From positions 1,798,001 through 1,862,000 of the forward strand of contig JADIYI010000008.1 of NCBI GenBank assembly GCA_016705365.1: DNA of 64,000 bases, read 5' to 3'. The notes beneath the pieces were generated by a model that was given only the letters and a program-made list of their open reading frames with translations, did no database searches and was not told the DNA's origin. The position numbers and the translations under genes are program-made. Of this stretch, positions 24,131 through 32,846 are shown in pieces. This DNA comes from Gammaproteobacteria bacterium (lineage in GTDB: Bacteria > Pseudomonadota > Gammaproteobacteria > Pseudomonadales > UBA5518). Each line of letters begins with the position of its first letter. The first letter of the stretch is position 1.

Positions 24131-24757
24131 CTAGGCGCGGTGCACGCTTGCCGCCGCGGACGGACGCGCCTTGACGCTGTCGTACCAGCGCATGATGTTG
24201 CGATTGTTCGGGTCGAGCGGCTGGCCGACACTGGCGCCAAAATCCACGAAGCAGAACAACAGGATATCGGCCAGCGAGAATCGCTCGCCGGTAATGAATG
24301 GCGCGTTGCCAATCTGGGCGTCCAGCCAGCGCAGCCCGCGCTGGGCGATTTCCTTCAGGTCCGCCGCTGCGTGCGGAATGCAATGCATGCGGTCCCTGAA
24401 CATCGGCAGGCCTTCGGCAAAGCGAAAGCCGTTGGTCATCGGTTCGGTGATATTGAGGTCGATGCGCCGGGTCCACATGCGGGTGAGGGCGCGCTGCGCG
24501 GCGTCGGAGCCGATCAGCACCGGCTCGGGGTGAAGCTCCTCGAGGTATTCGCAGATCGCGGTGACCTCGCTGATCACCTGCCCCGAATCCAGCACCAGTG
24601 CCGGCGACTGTCCACCCGGGTTGACCCGCAGGTATTCGGCCTGGCGATTGGCGCCCTTCATGATGTCGATTTCCTCGCGCACGATATGCACGCCCTTTTC
24701 GGCGATGAACATGTTGACGACGCGGGGGTTGGGGCCAATGGACTGGTAGAGTTTCAT
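24131..24757 (-). CDS. Glutathione S-transferase family protein
   Basis: A 208-residue protein with a thioredoxin-like N-terminal domain (MKLYQSIGPNPRVVNMF, then NPGGQSPALVLDSGQVISEV, the last part being the glutathione-contact SE-type motif) and an all-helical C-terminal domain (GERFSLADILLFCFVDFGAS, containing the conserved capping box). The catalytic residue is likely Ser or Tyr near the start. Substrate unknown. It is divergent from the ArsS gene. Confidence 0.85.
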   Translation of the reverse strand: MKLYQSIGPNPRVVNMFIAEKGVHIVREEIDIMKGANRQAEYLRVNPGGQSPALVLDSGQVISEVTAICEYLEELHPEPVLIGSDAAQRALTRMWTRRIDLNITEPMTNGFRFAEGLPMFRDRMHCIPHAAADLKEIAQRGLRWLDAQIGNAPFITGERFSLADILLFCFVDFGASVGQPLDPNNRNIMRWYDSVKARPSAAASVHRA

Positions 24758-24887
24758 GCATGCGGCTCGCGGTTGCGGATGAGAGCGGGTGATTCTGCGG
24801 TAGCGCGCGGCGCGAGATCAAGTCGCGACGCTTGCGCGTGATGCCGAATCGTGATGTTCTGCGCGCTTTATCGAGGAGAGTTCACCG

Positions 24888-25847
24888 ATGCAGGATACCC
24901 GCCCGCTGCTGCTCGCTTCCGCGTTTCCGGCCATCGAACGGCTCGCGGTCGACACGCTGCAGTTGAACCTCGGCTATCGCTGCAACCAGAGCTGCACCCA
25001 TTGCCACGTCAATGCCGGGCCCACGCGCACCGAGACGATGGAGCTCGAACAGATCGAGCGGGCGCTCGCGGCGGGGCGCCGGCACGGCATAAAGACGGTC
25101 GATGTCACCGGCGGGGCGCCCGAGCGACACCCGCGTTTCCGCCACTTGGTGCGCGCGGCACGCGCCAGCGGGATCGCGGTGATCGATCGCAGCAACCTGA
25201 CGGTCCTGCAGGAGCCGGGGCAGGAAGACCTCGCGGAATTTCTCGCCGCCGAGCGGGTCGCGGTGACGGCCTCGTTGCCCTGTTATCTCGAGACCAATGT
25301 CGATTCCCAGCGCGGGCACGGCGTTTACGCGCGCAGCGTCGCGGGTTTGCGCCGTCTCAACGAGCTCGGCTACGGCAAGGGTGGAGAGCTGGTGCTGAAC
25401 CTGGTCTACAACCCGCTCGGGCCGGTGCTGCCGCCGCCGCAGCAGGTGCTGGAGCAGGATTACAAGCGCGAGCTGCTGGCGCGCTTCGGCATTGTGTTCG
25501 ATCGCCTGCTGACGCTGACCAACCTGCCGGTCAGCCGCTTCGGCGCGGTGCTGCTGGCGCAGAACCAGTTTCACGATTACATCGCGCTGCTCAAGCATAA
25601 TTATGTCGAGCACAACCTCGCGGAGGTGATGTGCCGGCGCCTGCTCAGCGTGGACTGGCGCGGTTTCGTGTACGACTGCGATTTCAACCAGATGCTCGAC
25701 CTGCCGCTGCTCGCCACTGACCGGCGCCTGCATCTGCGCGACCTGCTCGACGAATTGCCGCTCGGCGCGTCGATTACCACCGGCGAGCATTGTTTCGCTT
25801 GCACGGCGGGGCAGGGCAGCAGTTGCTCGGGGGCCCTGGCGGCCTGA
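24888..25847 (+). CDS. arsS: Arsenosugar biosynthesis radical SAM protein ArsS
   Basis: A 319-residue radical SAM enzyme. The iron-sulfur motif is CNQSCTHC (CxxxCxxC) near residues 29-36, followed by a glycine-rich SAM segment in VDVTGGAPERHPRF. The C-terminal part has YNPLGPVLPPPQ, FVYDCDFNQMLDLPL and GEHCFACTAGQGSSCSGAL, as in the ArsS family with its DUF3641 domain. ArsS adds the 5'-deoxyadenosyl group to dimethylarsenite-type compounds on the route to arsenosugars. GAGGAG precedes the ATG. The two downstream genes belong to families tied to the same pathway. The arsenic methyltransferase ArsM is not in the window. Confidence 0.9.
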   Translation: MQDTRPLLLASAFPAIERLAVDTLQLNLGYRCNQSCTHCHVNAGPTRTETMELEQIERALAAGRRHGIKTVDVTGGAPERHPRFRHLVRAARASGIAVIDRSNLTVLQEPGQEDLAEFLAAERVAVTASLPCYLETNVDSQRGHGVYARSVAGLRRLNELGYGKGGELVLNLVYNPLGPVLPPPQQVLEQDYKRELLARFGIVFDRLLTLTNLPVSRFGAVLLAQNQFHDYIALLKHNYVEHNLAEVMCRRLLSVDWRGFVYDCDFNQMLDLPLLATDRRLHLRDLLDELPLGASITTGEHCFACTAGQGSSCSGALAA

Positions 25848-25853
25848 TTGCCG

Positions 25854-26531
25854 ATGCGCCTCGGCATCGTGATCCCCGCGCGCGACGAGGCCGAGACCTT
25901 GCCGCTGCTGCTCGCCGACCTGCAGTGCCTGCGCGCGCCCGATGTCGAGATCATCGTGGTCGATGGCGGCAGCCGCGATGCAACGCTCGCCCGGGCCGAG
26001 GGTCTTGCCGACCAGCTGCTGACGAGCGAAGCAGGGCGTGCGCGCCAGCTCGCTGCCGGAGCCGCCTGTACGCACGCCGCAACGCTGGTTTTTCTGCATG
26101 CCGACACCCGGGTATCGCCCGCCGCGGCGCGCGCGATCGCGGCGCTCGGCGCTAGCGACGGAGGCTGGGGCTTTTTCCGCGTGCGCCTGTGCGGGCATTC
26201 GTGGCTGCTGCCGGTGGTGGCGTGCTGCATGTGGTGGCGTTCGCGTATCAGCGGCATCGCCACCGGCGACCAGGGGCTGTTCGTGAGCCGCGAATTGTTC
26301 GCTGCGGTGGGTGGCTACCCCGCGCAACCGCTGATGGAGGATATCGAGATCTGCCGGCGTCTCGGTGCCGTGATGCCGGGGCGGGCAATCGATATCGAGT
26401 TGCAGGGTTCCGGGCGGCGCTGGGATCGCGATGGCGCCTTGCGCACCATCGTGCTGATGTGGTGGCTGCGGTTGCGCTATTTTCTCGGTGCCAGCCCCGC
26501 CGCGCTGCACCGCCGTTACTACCGGACCTGA
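25854..26531 (+). CDS. Arsenosugar-associated glycosyltransferase, TIGR04283 type
   Basis: A 225-residue GT2 protein: LGIVIPARDEAETLPLLLAD, then IIVVDGGSRDATL (nucleotide-binding acidic site), FLHADTRVSP (DxD-like) and GIATGDQGLFVSRELFAAVG. The pattern matches the TIGR04283 transferases found next to arsS. The start is taken as ATG 25854; a TTG at 25848 adds two codons. It lies six bases after arsS and one base before the next gene. It may transfer a sugar to the arsenical precursor (inference). Confidence 0.85.
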   Translation: MRLGIVIPARDEAETLPLLLADLQCLRAPDVEIIVVDGGSRDATLARAEGLADQLLTSEAGRARQLAAGAACTHAATLVFLHADTRVSPAAARAIAALGASDGGWGFFRVRLCGHSWLLPVVACCMWWRSRISGIATGDQGLFVSRELFAAVGGYPAQPLMEDIEICRRLGAVMPGRAIDIELQGSGRRWDRDGALRTIVLMWWLRLRYFLGASPAALHRRYYRT

Positions 26532-26532
26532 G

Positions 26533-27150
26533 ATGCAGCAAGGCTGTTTTCTGCAGTTTGCCAAGGCGCCGCGCGTGGGGGCGGTCAAGACCCGTCTGCA
26601 ACCGGTCCTGACGCCGTCACGCGCGGCTGCGGTGGCCCGTACATTGAGCGCGCGCGTTGCTTCGGCGCTGGATGCGGCGCCGTGCGGCTGGGATGTCTGT
26701 CTCGTTGCCGATGAGCCCGAAGATCCGTTCCTGCGCGAGCTCGCGGCGCGCCATGGCCGCGTTGTCCATGAGCAGGGCCCGGGCGATCTGGGGCAGCGCA
26801 TGCAGCGGGCGCTGGCGCATGCGTTGCGCGACTACCCGGCAGCGATCCTGATCGGTAGCGATTGCCCCGGCTACGACCCTGCTTACCTGCTGGAGGCCAC
26901 GCGAATCCTCGCGCGCACGGATGCGGTGCTGGGACCGGCGCGCGACGGCGGTTATGTGCTGATCGGGTTCAGCCGCATGCACGAGGCGGTGTTCGAGGGT
27001 CCGCGCTGGGGCAGCGACAACGTGCTCGCAGTGCAGCGCACACGGCTGCAGGCGCTCGGACTCGGCTGGGAAGAACTGCCGTCGCGCGCCGATATCGATC
27101 GGCCCGAGGACCTTTGGCAGCTCGGTGAGGATTTCGCTAGGCGCTGGTGA
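26533..27150 (+). CDS. Arsenosugar-associated nucleotidyl/glycosyltransferase, DUF2064 (TIGR04282) type
   Basis: A 205-residue protein with CFLQFAKAPRVGAVKTRLQP at the N-terminus (KTRL signature), AILIGSDCPGYDPAYLLEAT and GPARDGGYVLIGFSR, all typical of DUF2064, a GT-A-like fold related to nucleotidyltransferases such as CofC. The start ATG 26533 is one base after the previous stop. The 3' end overlaps the opposite-strand flgN by 14 bases. With arsS and the TIGR04283 gene it forms a three-gene set; its chemistry is not established. Confidence 0.85.
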   Translation: MQQGCFLQFAKAPRVGAVKTRLQPVLTPSRAAAVARTLSARVASALDAAPCGWDVCLVADEPEDPFLRELAARHGRVVHEQGPGDLGQRMQRALAHALRDYPAAILIGSDCPGYDPAYLLEATRILARTDAVLGPARDGGYVLIGFSRMHEAVFEGPRWGSDNVLAVQRTRLQALGLGWEELPSRADIDRPEDLWQLGEDFARRW

Positions 27151-27598
27151 TCGGGCGGTTGTCGCCGCAGGCGTGGGTACGCCCGCTGCGGTCGTAGACT
27201 CCGACCGGGGCGATCTGGCCGCGCAACAGCGCCAACATGCGGCTGGTAGTGCGGCTGCTGCGGTTGACGATGCGCTCGTTGATTTCCCCGAGTTGTGCGA
27301 CTTCGTGCAGCCGCTCCAGCAACATGCTCCAGTCCTTGGCCAGCGCCGCGTCCATGCCGCGCAGCAACTCGGGCCAGTCATTGGCGTGCTGGCGCGCGAG
27401 CAACTGCCGGCGCTGCGCCTCGTTGGCATCGAGCGCCTGCAGGCAGAGCAGTTTCTGTTGCACGGTGATTTCGAGCTGTGCGGCATCGCGCGCGCTCAGC
27501 GCGGCACGCTCCTCGAGCAGCAGCTCGCGGAGTTGTTCCACGCCGTGGCGGTCGGATTCGATAATGGCACGCGCGGCCAGTTCAGCATCGGCTGGCAT
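27137..27598 (-). CDS. flgN: FlgN-like flagellar export chaperone for FlgK/FlgL
   Basis: A 153-residue, mainly helical protein (HGVEQLRELLLEERAALSARD, KQKLLC-type heptads). The C-terminal NRSSRTTSRMLALLRGQ is characteristic of FlgN, which binds the hook-filament junction proteins FlgK and FlgL before export. It follows flgM by 64 bases on the same strand, and the sigma-28 promoter before flgM should transcribe both. It overlaps the arsenosugar gene tail to tail. Confidence 0.85.
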   Translation of the reverse strand: MPADAELAARAIIESDRHGVEQLRELLLEERAALSARDAAQLEITVQQKLLCLQALDANEAQRRQLLARQHANDWPELLRGMDAALAKDWSMLLERLHEVAQLGEINERIVNRSSRTTSRMLALLRGQIAPVGVYDRSGRTHACGDNRPITSA

Positions 27599-27662
27599 TC
27601 GATCACCCTCTCGAGCGGTCTGCGCGGACGGGGAATCGCCGCCTGGAAACCGCTTCGTCCTG

Positions 27663-27968
27663 TTACAGGTTGTCCGCTTCGATCAGCTTCCGGGCGACAC
27701 GCTGGGAGTCGATCTGGTACTCCCCGCTGGCAATGGCATTGCGGATATCGCGCACCCGGTTCTCGTCGACTGCCGGTTGCGCGGCCAGCTTGCTGGCCGT
27801 GGTACGGATGAATTCGGCCAGACCGCTCAGTTCCACCGTGTCATCGCGTGCCACATCGCCGGTCCGGGCGGTGTTGCGGGCGCGCTGATCGGCACGAACC
27901 GCACCGGCCTCGCCCTGCCGGGCAGCGGTGGTCTCGCGCGAATTCAAACCCTTGATATCTGAAACCAT
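27663..27968 (-). CDS. flgM: Anti-sigma-28 factor FlgM
   Basis: A 101-residue protein. The disordered N-terminal half (MVSDIKGLNSRETTAARQ) and helical C-terminal half (VDENRVRDIRNAIASGEYQID, SQRVARKLIEADNL) match FlgM, which holds FliA inactive until the hook is complete and FlgM is exported. The start at 27968 gives a normal FlgM length; the open frame upstream runs across the promoter and is not used. Its own sigma-28 promoter provides the usual feedback. Confidence 0.9.
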   Translation of the reverse strand: MVSDIKGLNSRETTAARQGEAGAVRADQRARNTARTGDVARDDTVELSGLAEFIRTTASKLAAQPAVDENRVRDIRNAIASGEYQIDSQRVARKLIEADNL

Positions 27969-28020
27969 GACACCTTGTCGTCGTATGTTGCCGATCCCCG
28001 GACTCGGGTGATCGATACCT

Positions 28021-28047
28021 GTATCGGCCACCCATTCTAGATCTTTA
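28021..28047 (-). promoter_or_regulatory. Sigma-28 (FliA) promoter of flgMN
   Basis: On the minus strand: TAAAGATC, 11 bases, GCCGATAC, compared with the consensus TAAAGTTT-N11-GCCGATAA. It lies about 53 bases upstream of the flgM start. Confidence 0.8.
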
Positions 28048-28067
28048 GCGCCGGTTACCGTCAATTG

Positions 28068-28790
28068 CTATGTTTCACCCTCGCCGGGCCCGGTCACCGT
28101 GACCTCGATGACCTTTTCGGATTGCAGGTTTCGTGCCCGGATGCGCTCGCCGTAGCGGCCGTTGTCGAGGGCCTCGGCATTGGCGCGCACCGCAATGCCG
28201 CCGTTGTGCGAGCTGATGCTGCTGCGGTCGCCGCGCCGTATCAGTATCGGGAACTCGACCACGCTCGCGGTGAGTACGGTATTTTCCGCGAGCGGTCGGC
28301 GCAGGTTCTTGCCGATGGCATCGTCGAGTCGGGTCAGCGCGGGAGAGCCCGGCGCCAGCACGTCACGGGCTTCGATCTTCAGGTCATCGGCCGTGAGCGA
28401 GTCGCCGCGCTGCAGGGCGCGCGCCGCCACCACCACGTTGCGGTAGATGCGCAGTTCCACCGGTACATAGATCGACCACGGGGTCGGGGCGGCGCAGCTG
28501 ACCTTGGCATTGACCCGGCTCTGCTCGCGGCCAAGATCGGCCTCGACCAGGATCGGGTGATCGCAGGCCGTCATCCGCAGGCGCGAGTCGAGTGCGCCCG
28601 CGACCACTTCCAGGCGCAACGCGTCCTGGGCCATCGGTGCCTCTTCGAGTTGTCTTAGCACACGCTGTTCGACCAGGTCCACGATCGCGGTCGGCCCGAT
28701 GCTGCTTTCGGCACCCCGCGATGCGCCGCTCGAGACCACGAGCAACAGCGCGAGGCCAAGCATCAGGATGGCAGGGGGTCTGGCGAGCAT
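28068..28790 (-). CDS. flgA: Flagellar P-ring assembly chaperone FlgA
   Basis: A 240-residue periplasmic protein with a signal peptide (ILMLGLALLLVVSSGASRG) and the FlgA SAF-type domain: VPVELRIYRNVVVAARALQR, GDSLTADDLKIEARDV and RGDRSSISSHNGGIAV, with a C-terminal GERIRARNLQSEKVIEV. The start is placed at 28790 because the signal peptide begins there and the length is normal. FlgA helps FlgI polymerise into the P ring. It is divergent from flgB, with sigma-54 sites facing both ways. Confidence 0.9.
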   Translation of the reverse strand: MLARPPAILMLGLALLLVVSSGASRGAESSIGPTAIVDLVEQRVLRQLEEAPMAQDALRLEVVAGALDSRLRMTACDHPILVEADLGREQSRVNAKVSCAAPTPWSIYVPVELRIYRNVVVAARALQRGDSLTADDLKIEARDVLAPGSPALTRLDDAIGKNLRRPLAENTVLTASVVEFPILIRRGDRSSISSHNGGIAVRANAEALDNGRYGERIRARNLQSEKVIEVTVTGPGEGET

Positions 28791-28835
28791 CGGCGACAGG
28801 TTTCCGGCGGTTGCGGGCTTCGGGAGCAGAAGGCA

Positions 28836-28850
28836 GCAATTCCCGTGCCG
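28836..28850 (-). promoter_or_regulatory. Sigma-54-like promoter of flgA
   Basis: Minus strand CGGCACGGGAATTGC: -24 element (C)GGC and -12 TTGC with the correct seven-base spacing, 46 bases before the flgA start. The first base deviates from TGGC. Confidence 0.6.
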
Positions 28851-28995
28851 CTTGCCCCAGCGGCAGGCATGGCGGCTTTTTGCCGCAGCGCGCCTCGTTG
28901 CGGGCGGCAGGCAGCGGCCAGTGATTGCCGCCCAGGTGGCCACCGGTAGCCTGAAAAATAGCCCAACACCATGATAAAAAAGAATTTGTTTCGGG

Positions 28996-29010
28996 TGGCA
29001 CAGGCGTTGC
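28996..29010 (+). promoter_or_regulatory. Sigma-54 promoter of the flgB operon
   Basis: TGGCACAGGCGTTGC, a near-perfect -24/-12 site followed by TTT, 50 bases before flgB. FleQ or FleR dependent activation is expected. Confidence 0.85.
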
Positions 29011-29059
29011 TTTATTTCGAGCGGTCCATGGCAACACTGCGCAACGGCGGCAATCACAG

Positions 29060-29458
29060 ATGGCAATCAGTTTCGACTCCGCGCTGGGCGTTCATGAGCA
29101 GGCATTGCTCATCCGTGAACGCCGTGCCGAGATCCTGGCCACCAACCTGGCCAATGCCGATACCCCGTACTTCCAGGCCCGTGATCTCGATTTTCGCGCG
29201 CTGGTGAACCAGGCGCTCGATCAACGCAATGGCGCCGTGCTCGAGACCACCCGCAGCGGCCACATCGGCAACGCCTCCTTCAGTGATCCCGGTGCCCTGC
29301 TCTATCGCACCCCGATGCAGCCCTCGCTCGATGGCAACACCGTGGACAGCGATATGGAGATGGCCGAGTTCTCGCGCAACGCACTCGATTTCCAGGCCAG
29401 CCTGACCTTCCTGCAAAGCAAGTTCCGCGGGCTCAAAGCCGCGATCCGGGGTGAATGA
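29060..29458 (+). CDS. flgB: Flagellar rod protein FlgB
   Basis: A 132-residue proximal rod protein. ILATNLANADTPYFQARDLDF is the conserved rod/hook N-terminal motif and ALDFQASLTFLQSKFRGLKAA the C-terminal helix. It is the first gene of the flgBCDEFGHIJKL operon and its stop overlaps the flgC start. No deviation from family length. Confidence 0.95.
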   Translation: MAISFDSALGVHEQALLIRERRAEILATNLANADTPYFQARDLDFRALVNQALDQRNGAVLETTRSGHIGNASFSDPGALLYRTPMQPSLDGNTVDSDMEMAEFSRNALDFQASLTFLQSKFRGLKAAIRGE

Positions 29459-29895
29459 TGTCGATCAACGCGATATTTGACGTGGCCGCGACGGCCATGA
29501 GCGCCCAGAGCATCCGGCTCAACACGGTGGCGAGCAATATCGCCAACGCCCAGACCGCCAGCAGCAGCATCAACAGCACTTACCGCGGCCGCCATCCGGT
29601 GTTCGCGCCGCTCTATCGCAGCGCGCTTGCTGACGGGTTCACCGCCGATCCCTCCGCCGAGGCCGGGGCCGGAGTGCAGGTGCTTGGCATCGTCGAGAGC
29701 GATGCGCCGCTGCAGCCGCGCTACGAGCCGCATCACCCGCTGGCCGATGCCGATGGCTATGTCTATTACCCCAATGTCAACGTGGTCGAGGAGATGGCCG
29801 ACATGATGTCGGCCTCGCGCTCATTCCAGATCAATGTACAGATCGTCGAGGCCGCCAAGACACTCGCCCAGCGCGTGCTCGCGCTCGGGCAATAA
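29455..29895 (+). CDS. flgC: Flagellar rod protein FlgC
   Basis: A 146-residue rod protein: IRLNTVASNIANAQTASSS near the N-terminus, HHPLADADGYVYYPNVNVVE in the middle and MSASRSFQINVQIVEAAKT at the end, all FlgC signatures. It begins with two consecutive ATG codons (29455 and 29458), the first overlapping the flgB stop. Confidence 0.95.
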   Translation: MMSINAIFDVAATAMSAQSIRLNTVASNIANAQTASSSINSTYRGRHPVFAPLYRSALADGFTADPSAEAGAGVQVLGIVESDAPLQPRYEPHHPLADADGYVYYPNVNVVEEMADMMSASRSFQINVQIVEAAKTLAQRVLALGQ

Positions 29896-29910
29896 CCGGT
29901 AACCGCAGCA

Positions 29911-30591
29911 ATGAATGAATTCAACGGGTTCAAGGTCAGCGACAGCGTTTTCGAGCAGTTGTCGTTCAAGACCGAGCCGGCGAAAAAAGAGAACAAGTCG
30001 CTGGGGCAGGCAGACTTCCTGCAGCTGCTGATCACGCAGCTCAAGAACCAGGATCCGCTGTCGCCGATGGACAATACCGCGTTCGTGGCGCAGCTGGCGC
30101 AGTTCAGCACGGTACAGGGCGTCGAGGACCTCAACAGCAATTTCATCTCGATGAACAACAGCCTCAAGTCGAACCAGGCGATCCAGGCCTCGGCGCTGGT
30201 CGGACACACCGTGTTCGTCGATACCCCCACCGCACGGCTGAACAACGCCGGCGAGATTCTCGGCTCGATCACGATCGACAAGGCCACCGACGACACGCTG
30301 CTCAACATCTTTGATTCGAACGGTGTGCTGGTGCGCCAGGAACTGCTCGGCAGGCAGGATCCGGGCGAGTTGCGCTTTGCCTGGGATGGGCGCAACGAGG
30401 CCGGCGAATCGCAGCCACCCGGTCTGTACCACTTCGAGGCGCTCGGCCTGATCGAGGGCGCGACCAGCGGCCTGGTGACCACGCTTGGGGCCAATGTGAA
30501 CAGCGTGACGATCGGGCTCAACGGCGACATGACGCTCAACGTGGATGGCGTTGGCCCGCTAGGTATCGATGCGGTCAAGGAAATTCTCTGA
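29911..30591 (+). CDS. flgD: Flagellar hook-capping protein FlgD
   Basis: A 226-residue protein. The N-terminal segment LGQADFLQLLITQLKNQDPL and MDNTAFVAQLAQFSTVQGVE define FlgD. The C-terminal part has the FlgD Ig-like/tudor fold (FAWDGRNEAGESQPPGLYHF). It scaffolds hook polymerisation and is then replaced. Fifteen bases separate it from flgC. Confidence 0.95.
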   Translation: MNEFNGFKVSDSVFEQLSFKTEPAKKENKSLGQADFLQLLITQLKNQDPLSPMDNTAFVAQLAQFSTVQGVEDLNSNFISMNNSLKSNQAIQASALVGHTVFVDTPTARLNNAGEILGSITIDKATDDTLLNIFDSNGVLVRQELLGRQDPGELRFAWDGRNEAGESQPPGLYHFEALGLIEGATSGLVTTLGANVNSVTIGLNGDMTLNVDGVGPLGIDAVKEIL

Positions 30592-30655
30592 TCGACGCCC
30601 CTGACGAATATTCAAGCAACCGTAGACCACCGAGACAGCAAGAAGGAGAACGACC

Positions 30656-32044
30656 ATGTCATTCAACACCGGTTTGAGCGGCCTGCGGGCCGCAACCGCG
30701 GATCTCAACGTGACCGGCAACAACATCGCCAATGCCAGCACGGTCGGCTTCAAGCAGTCGCGGGCGGAATTCGGCGATGTGTACGCGGCCAGTCTCTCGG
30801 AGTCGGGTTCGCGCACCATCGGTGCCGGCGTGCTGCTGCAGAAGGTGGCGCAGCAGTTCACCCAGGGCAATATCTCCTTCACCCAGCGCCAGCTCGATCT
30901 GGCGATCAACGGGCGCGGGTTTTTCATCCTCAACGAAAACGGCGAGCGCACCTACACCCGTGCCGGTGTGTTCGGGGTCGACAAGGACGGTTACGTCACC
31001 AGCAACACCGGTGGCCGCCTGGTCGGCTATGCCGCCAACAGCGAGGGTGAGGTCGATCTGGGCAACGAGGTGGATCTGCGCATCCAGGCCTTCAACCTGC
31101 CGCCGCTGCAGACCTCCGAAGTGCGGCTCGGCTTCAACCTCGATGCCTCCGCCGCGGCACCGGACGGAGCGACGTTTCCGGCCTTCGACCCCGATGACCA
31201 GCGCACCTTCAACCACGCCTCCTCCGTGAGCCTGTACGACTCCGAAGGTATCCCGCATGTGGGCACCATGTACTACCGCAAGGACCAGCCCGACCCGGCC
31301 ATTGAAACCGGGGTGAACAATGACTGGTTCGTATGGCTGGAAATCGATGGCACGCTGGTGAATGCGGGCAACCCGGCCAACCCGGTCAACGCGCCGCTTG
31401 ATATCAATGGCAACAACAGTGCCTACCTGGTGCGCTTTGACGAGGATGGGAAGCTCGATCCCGCCACCAACCACCTGATGGTCGATGACTGGGTACCGGC
31501 GCTGCAGATCCAAAGCGTGTTCGATTCCAACGCCGAGCCGCTGGGACCGCTCGGTGGCGCGGCGACCCCGACTTTCAATGGCGTGGTGGACGCGGGGACC
31601 TCGGATTTCATGATCGATATTTCCGGTTCGACCCAGTTCGGCGACGATTTCAATATCGACCAGGTCTCCCAGAACGGCTATGGGCCGGGGCAGCTGGTCG
31701 GCACCCAGGTGTCGGAGAACGGGATCCTGTTCGCGCGCTACACCAACGGCCAGTCATTGACGCTGGGGCAGATCCTGCTCGCGGATTTCCAGAATGCGCA
31801 GGGACTGACACCGCTCGGCAACACCAAGTGGGGCGAGTCCTTCGAATCCGGGCAGGCCGTGCGCGGGCTGGCGACGGCGGGGGTTTTCGGTGCGCTGCAA
31901 TCGGGTGCGCTCGAGGATTCCAACGTCGACATCTCCGAGGAACTGGTGGGCCTGATCATCGCGCAGCGTAATTTCCAGGCCAACGCCAAGACCATCGAGA
32001 CCAACAACGCGATCACCCAGACCATCATCAACATCAGGAGCTGA
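30656..32044 (+). CDS. flgE: Flagellar hook protein FlgE
   Basis: A 462-residue hook protein. The N-terminal region (MSFNTGLSGLRAATADLNVT, NNIANASTVGFKQSRAEFGD) and C-terminal region (SNVDISEELVGLIIAQRNFQ, then ITQTIINI) are conserved; the middle part is the surface-exposed variable domain. AAGGAGAA precedes the ATG. It is somewhat longer than the enterobacterial protein, as is common in marine and environmental species. Confidence 0.95.
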   Translation: MSFNTGLSGLRAATADLNVTGNNIANASTVGFKQSRAEFGDVYAASLSESGSRTIGAGVLLQKVAQQFTQGNISFTQRQLDLAINGRGFFILNENGERTYTRAGVFGVDKDGYVTSNTGGRLVGYAANSEGEVDLGNEVDLRIQAFNLPPLQTSEVRLGFNLDASAAAPDGATFPAFDPDDQRTFNHASSVSLYDSEGIPHVGTMYYRKDQPDPAIETGVNNDWFVWLEIDGTLVNAGNPANPVNAPLDINGNNSAYLVRFDEDGKLDPATNHLMVDDWVPALQIQSVFDSNAEPLGPLGGAATPTFNGVVDAGTSDFMIDISGSTQFGDDFNIDQVSQNGYGPGQLVGTQVSENGILFARYTNGQSLTLGQILLADFQNAQGLTPLGNTKWGESFESGQAVRGLATAGVFGALQSGALEDSNVDISEELVGLIIAQRNFQANAKTIETNNAITQTIINIRS

Positions 32045-32058
32045 TCCGGGGCATTGCG

Positions 32059-32802
32059 ATGGACAAGGCACTCTACACCAGCATGACCGGCGCGAAGCAC
32101 AACACGATCGCGCAGACGGTGCATGCCAACAACCTGGCCAACGTCAGTACCGACGGGTTCCGCCGCGATTACGTGACGGCGCGCAGCATGGGGATCTATT
32201 ACGGCGACGGCTTTCCGACCCGCGCGCATGCGCTGGCGGAACGTCCGGCCACCGATTTCGAAGTCGGCACGCTGCGCGAAACCGGGCGCGATCTGGATAT
32301 CGCGGTGAGCGGCGAGGGCTGGATCGCGGTGCAGGCGCCGGACGGCAAGGAAGCCTACACCCGGGCCGGCAACCTGCAGATCACGCCACTCGGACAACTG
32401 TTGACCGGCAACGGTTTGCCGGTGCGCGGCAACGGCGGTCCGATCGCGATCCCCGATTCCAGCAAGATCGAGATCGGCGGCGACGGCACCATCACGGTCC
32501 GCGCCCTGGGTCAGGGTCCCGAATCGCTGTCGGAGATCAATCGCATTCGCCTGGTGAATCCCCCCGAGCGGGACCTGGTCAAGCGCGAGGACGGGCTGGT
32601 GTATTACCGCAACGGCGAGCGCGCGCCGGTGGATGCGCAGGTCAGCGTGGTCTCGGGTTTTCTCGAGGGCAGCAACGTGAACGCGGTCGAGGCACTGACC
32701 GAGATGCTGAGCCTGGCGCGCCAGTACGAGATGCAGGTCAAGCTGATGAAGACCGTCGATGAGGACAGCGAAGCCGCGGCACGCTTGTTGCAGGTCGCTT
32801 GA
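32059..32802 (+). CDS. flgF: Flagellar rod protein FlgF
   Basis: A 247-residue proximal rod protein. MDKALYTSMTGAKHNTIAQT, NNLANVSTDGFRRDYVTARS and a C-terminal FLEGSNVNAVEALTEMLSLA are FlgF signatures. It lies 14 bases after flgE. Confidence 0.95.
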   Translation: MDKALYTSMTGAKHNTIAQTVHANNLANVSTDGFRRDYVTARSMGIYYGDGFPTRAHALAERPATDFEVGTLRETGRDLDIAVSGEGWIAVQAPDGKEAYTRAGNLQITPLGQLLTGNGLPVRGNGGPIAIPDSSKIEIGGDGTITVRALGQGPESLSEINRIRLVNPPERDLVKREDGLVYYRNGERAPVDAQVSVVSGFLEGSNVNAVEALTEMLSLARQYEMQVKLMKTVDEDSEAAARLLQVA

Positions 32803-32846
32803 TGTGCCGGATGCCGTTCGTTGCAGTTGCCAAGGAGTAAGCGCAC

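Noticed and set aside
24882..26801. 639-codon minus-strand frame
   Set aside because: It is antisense to arsS and the next transferase, with shadow composition.
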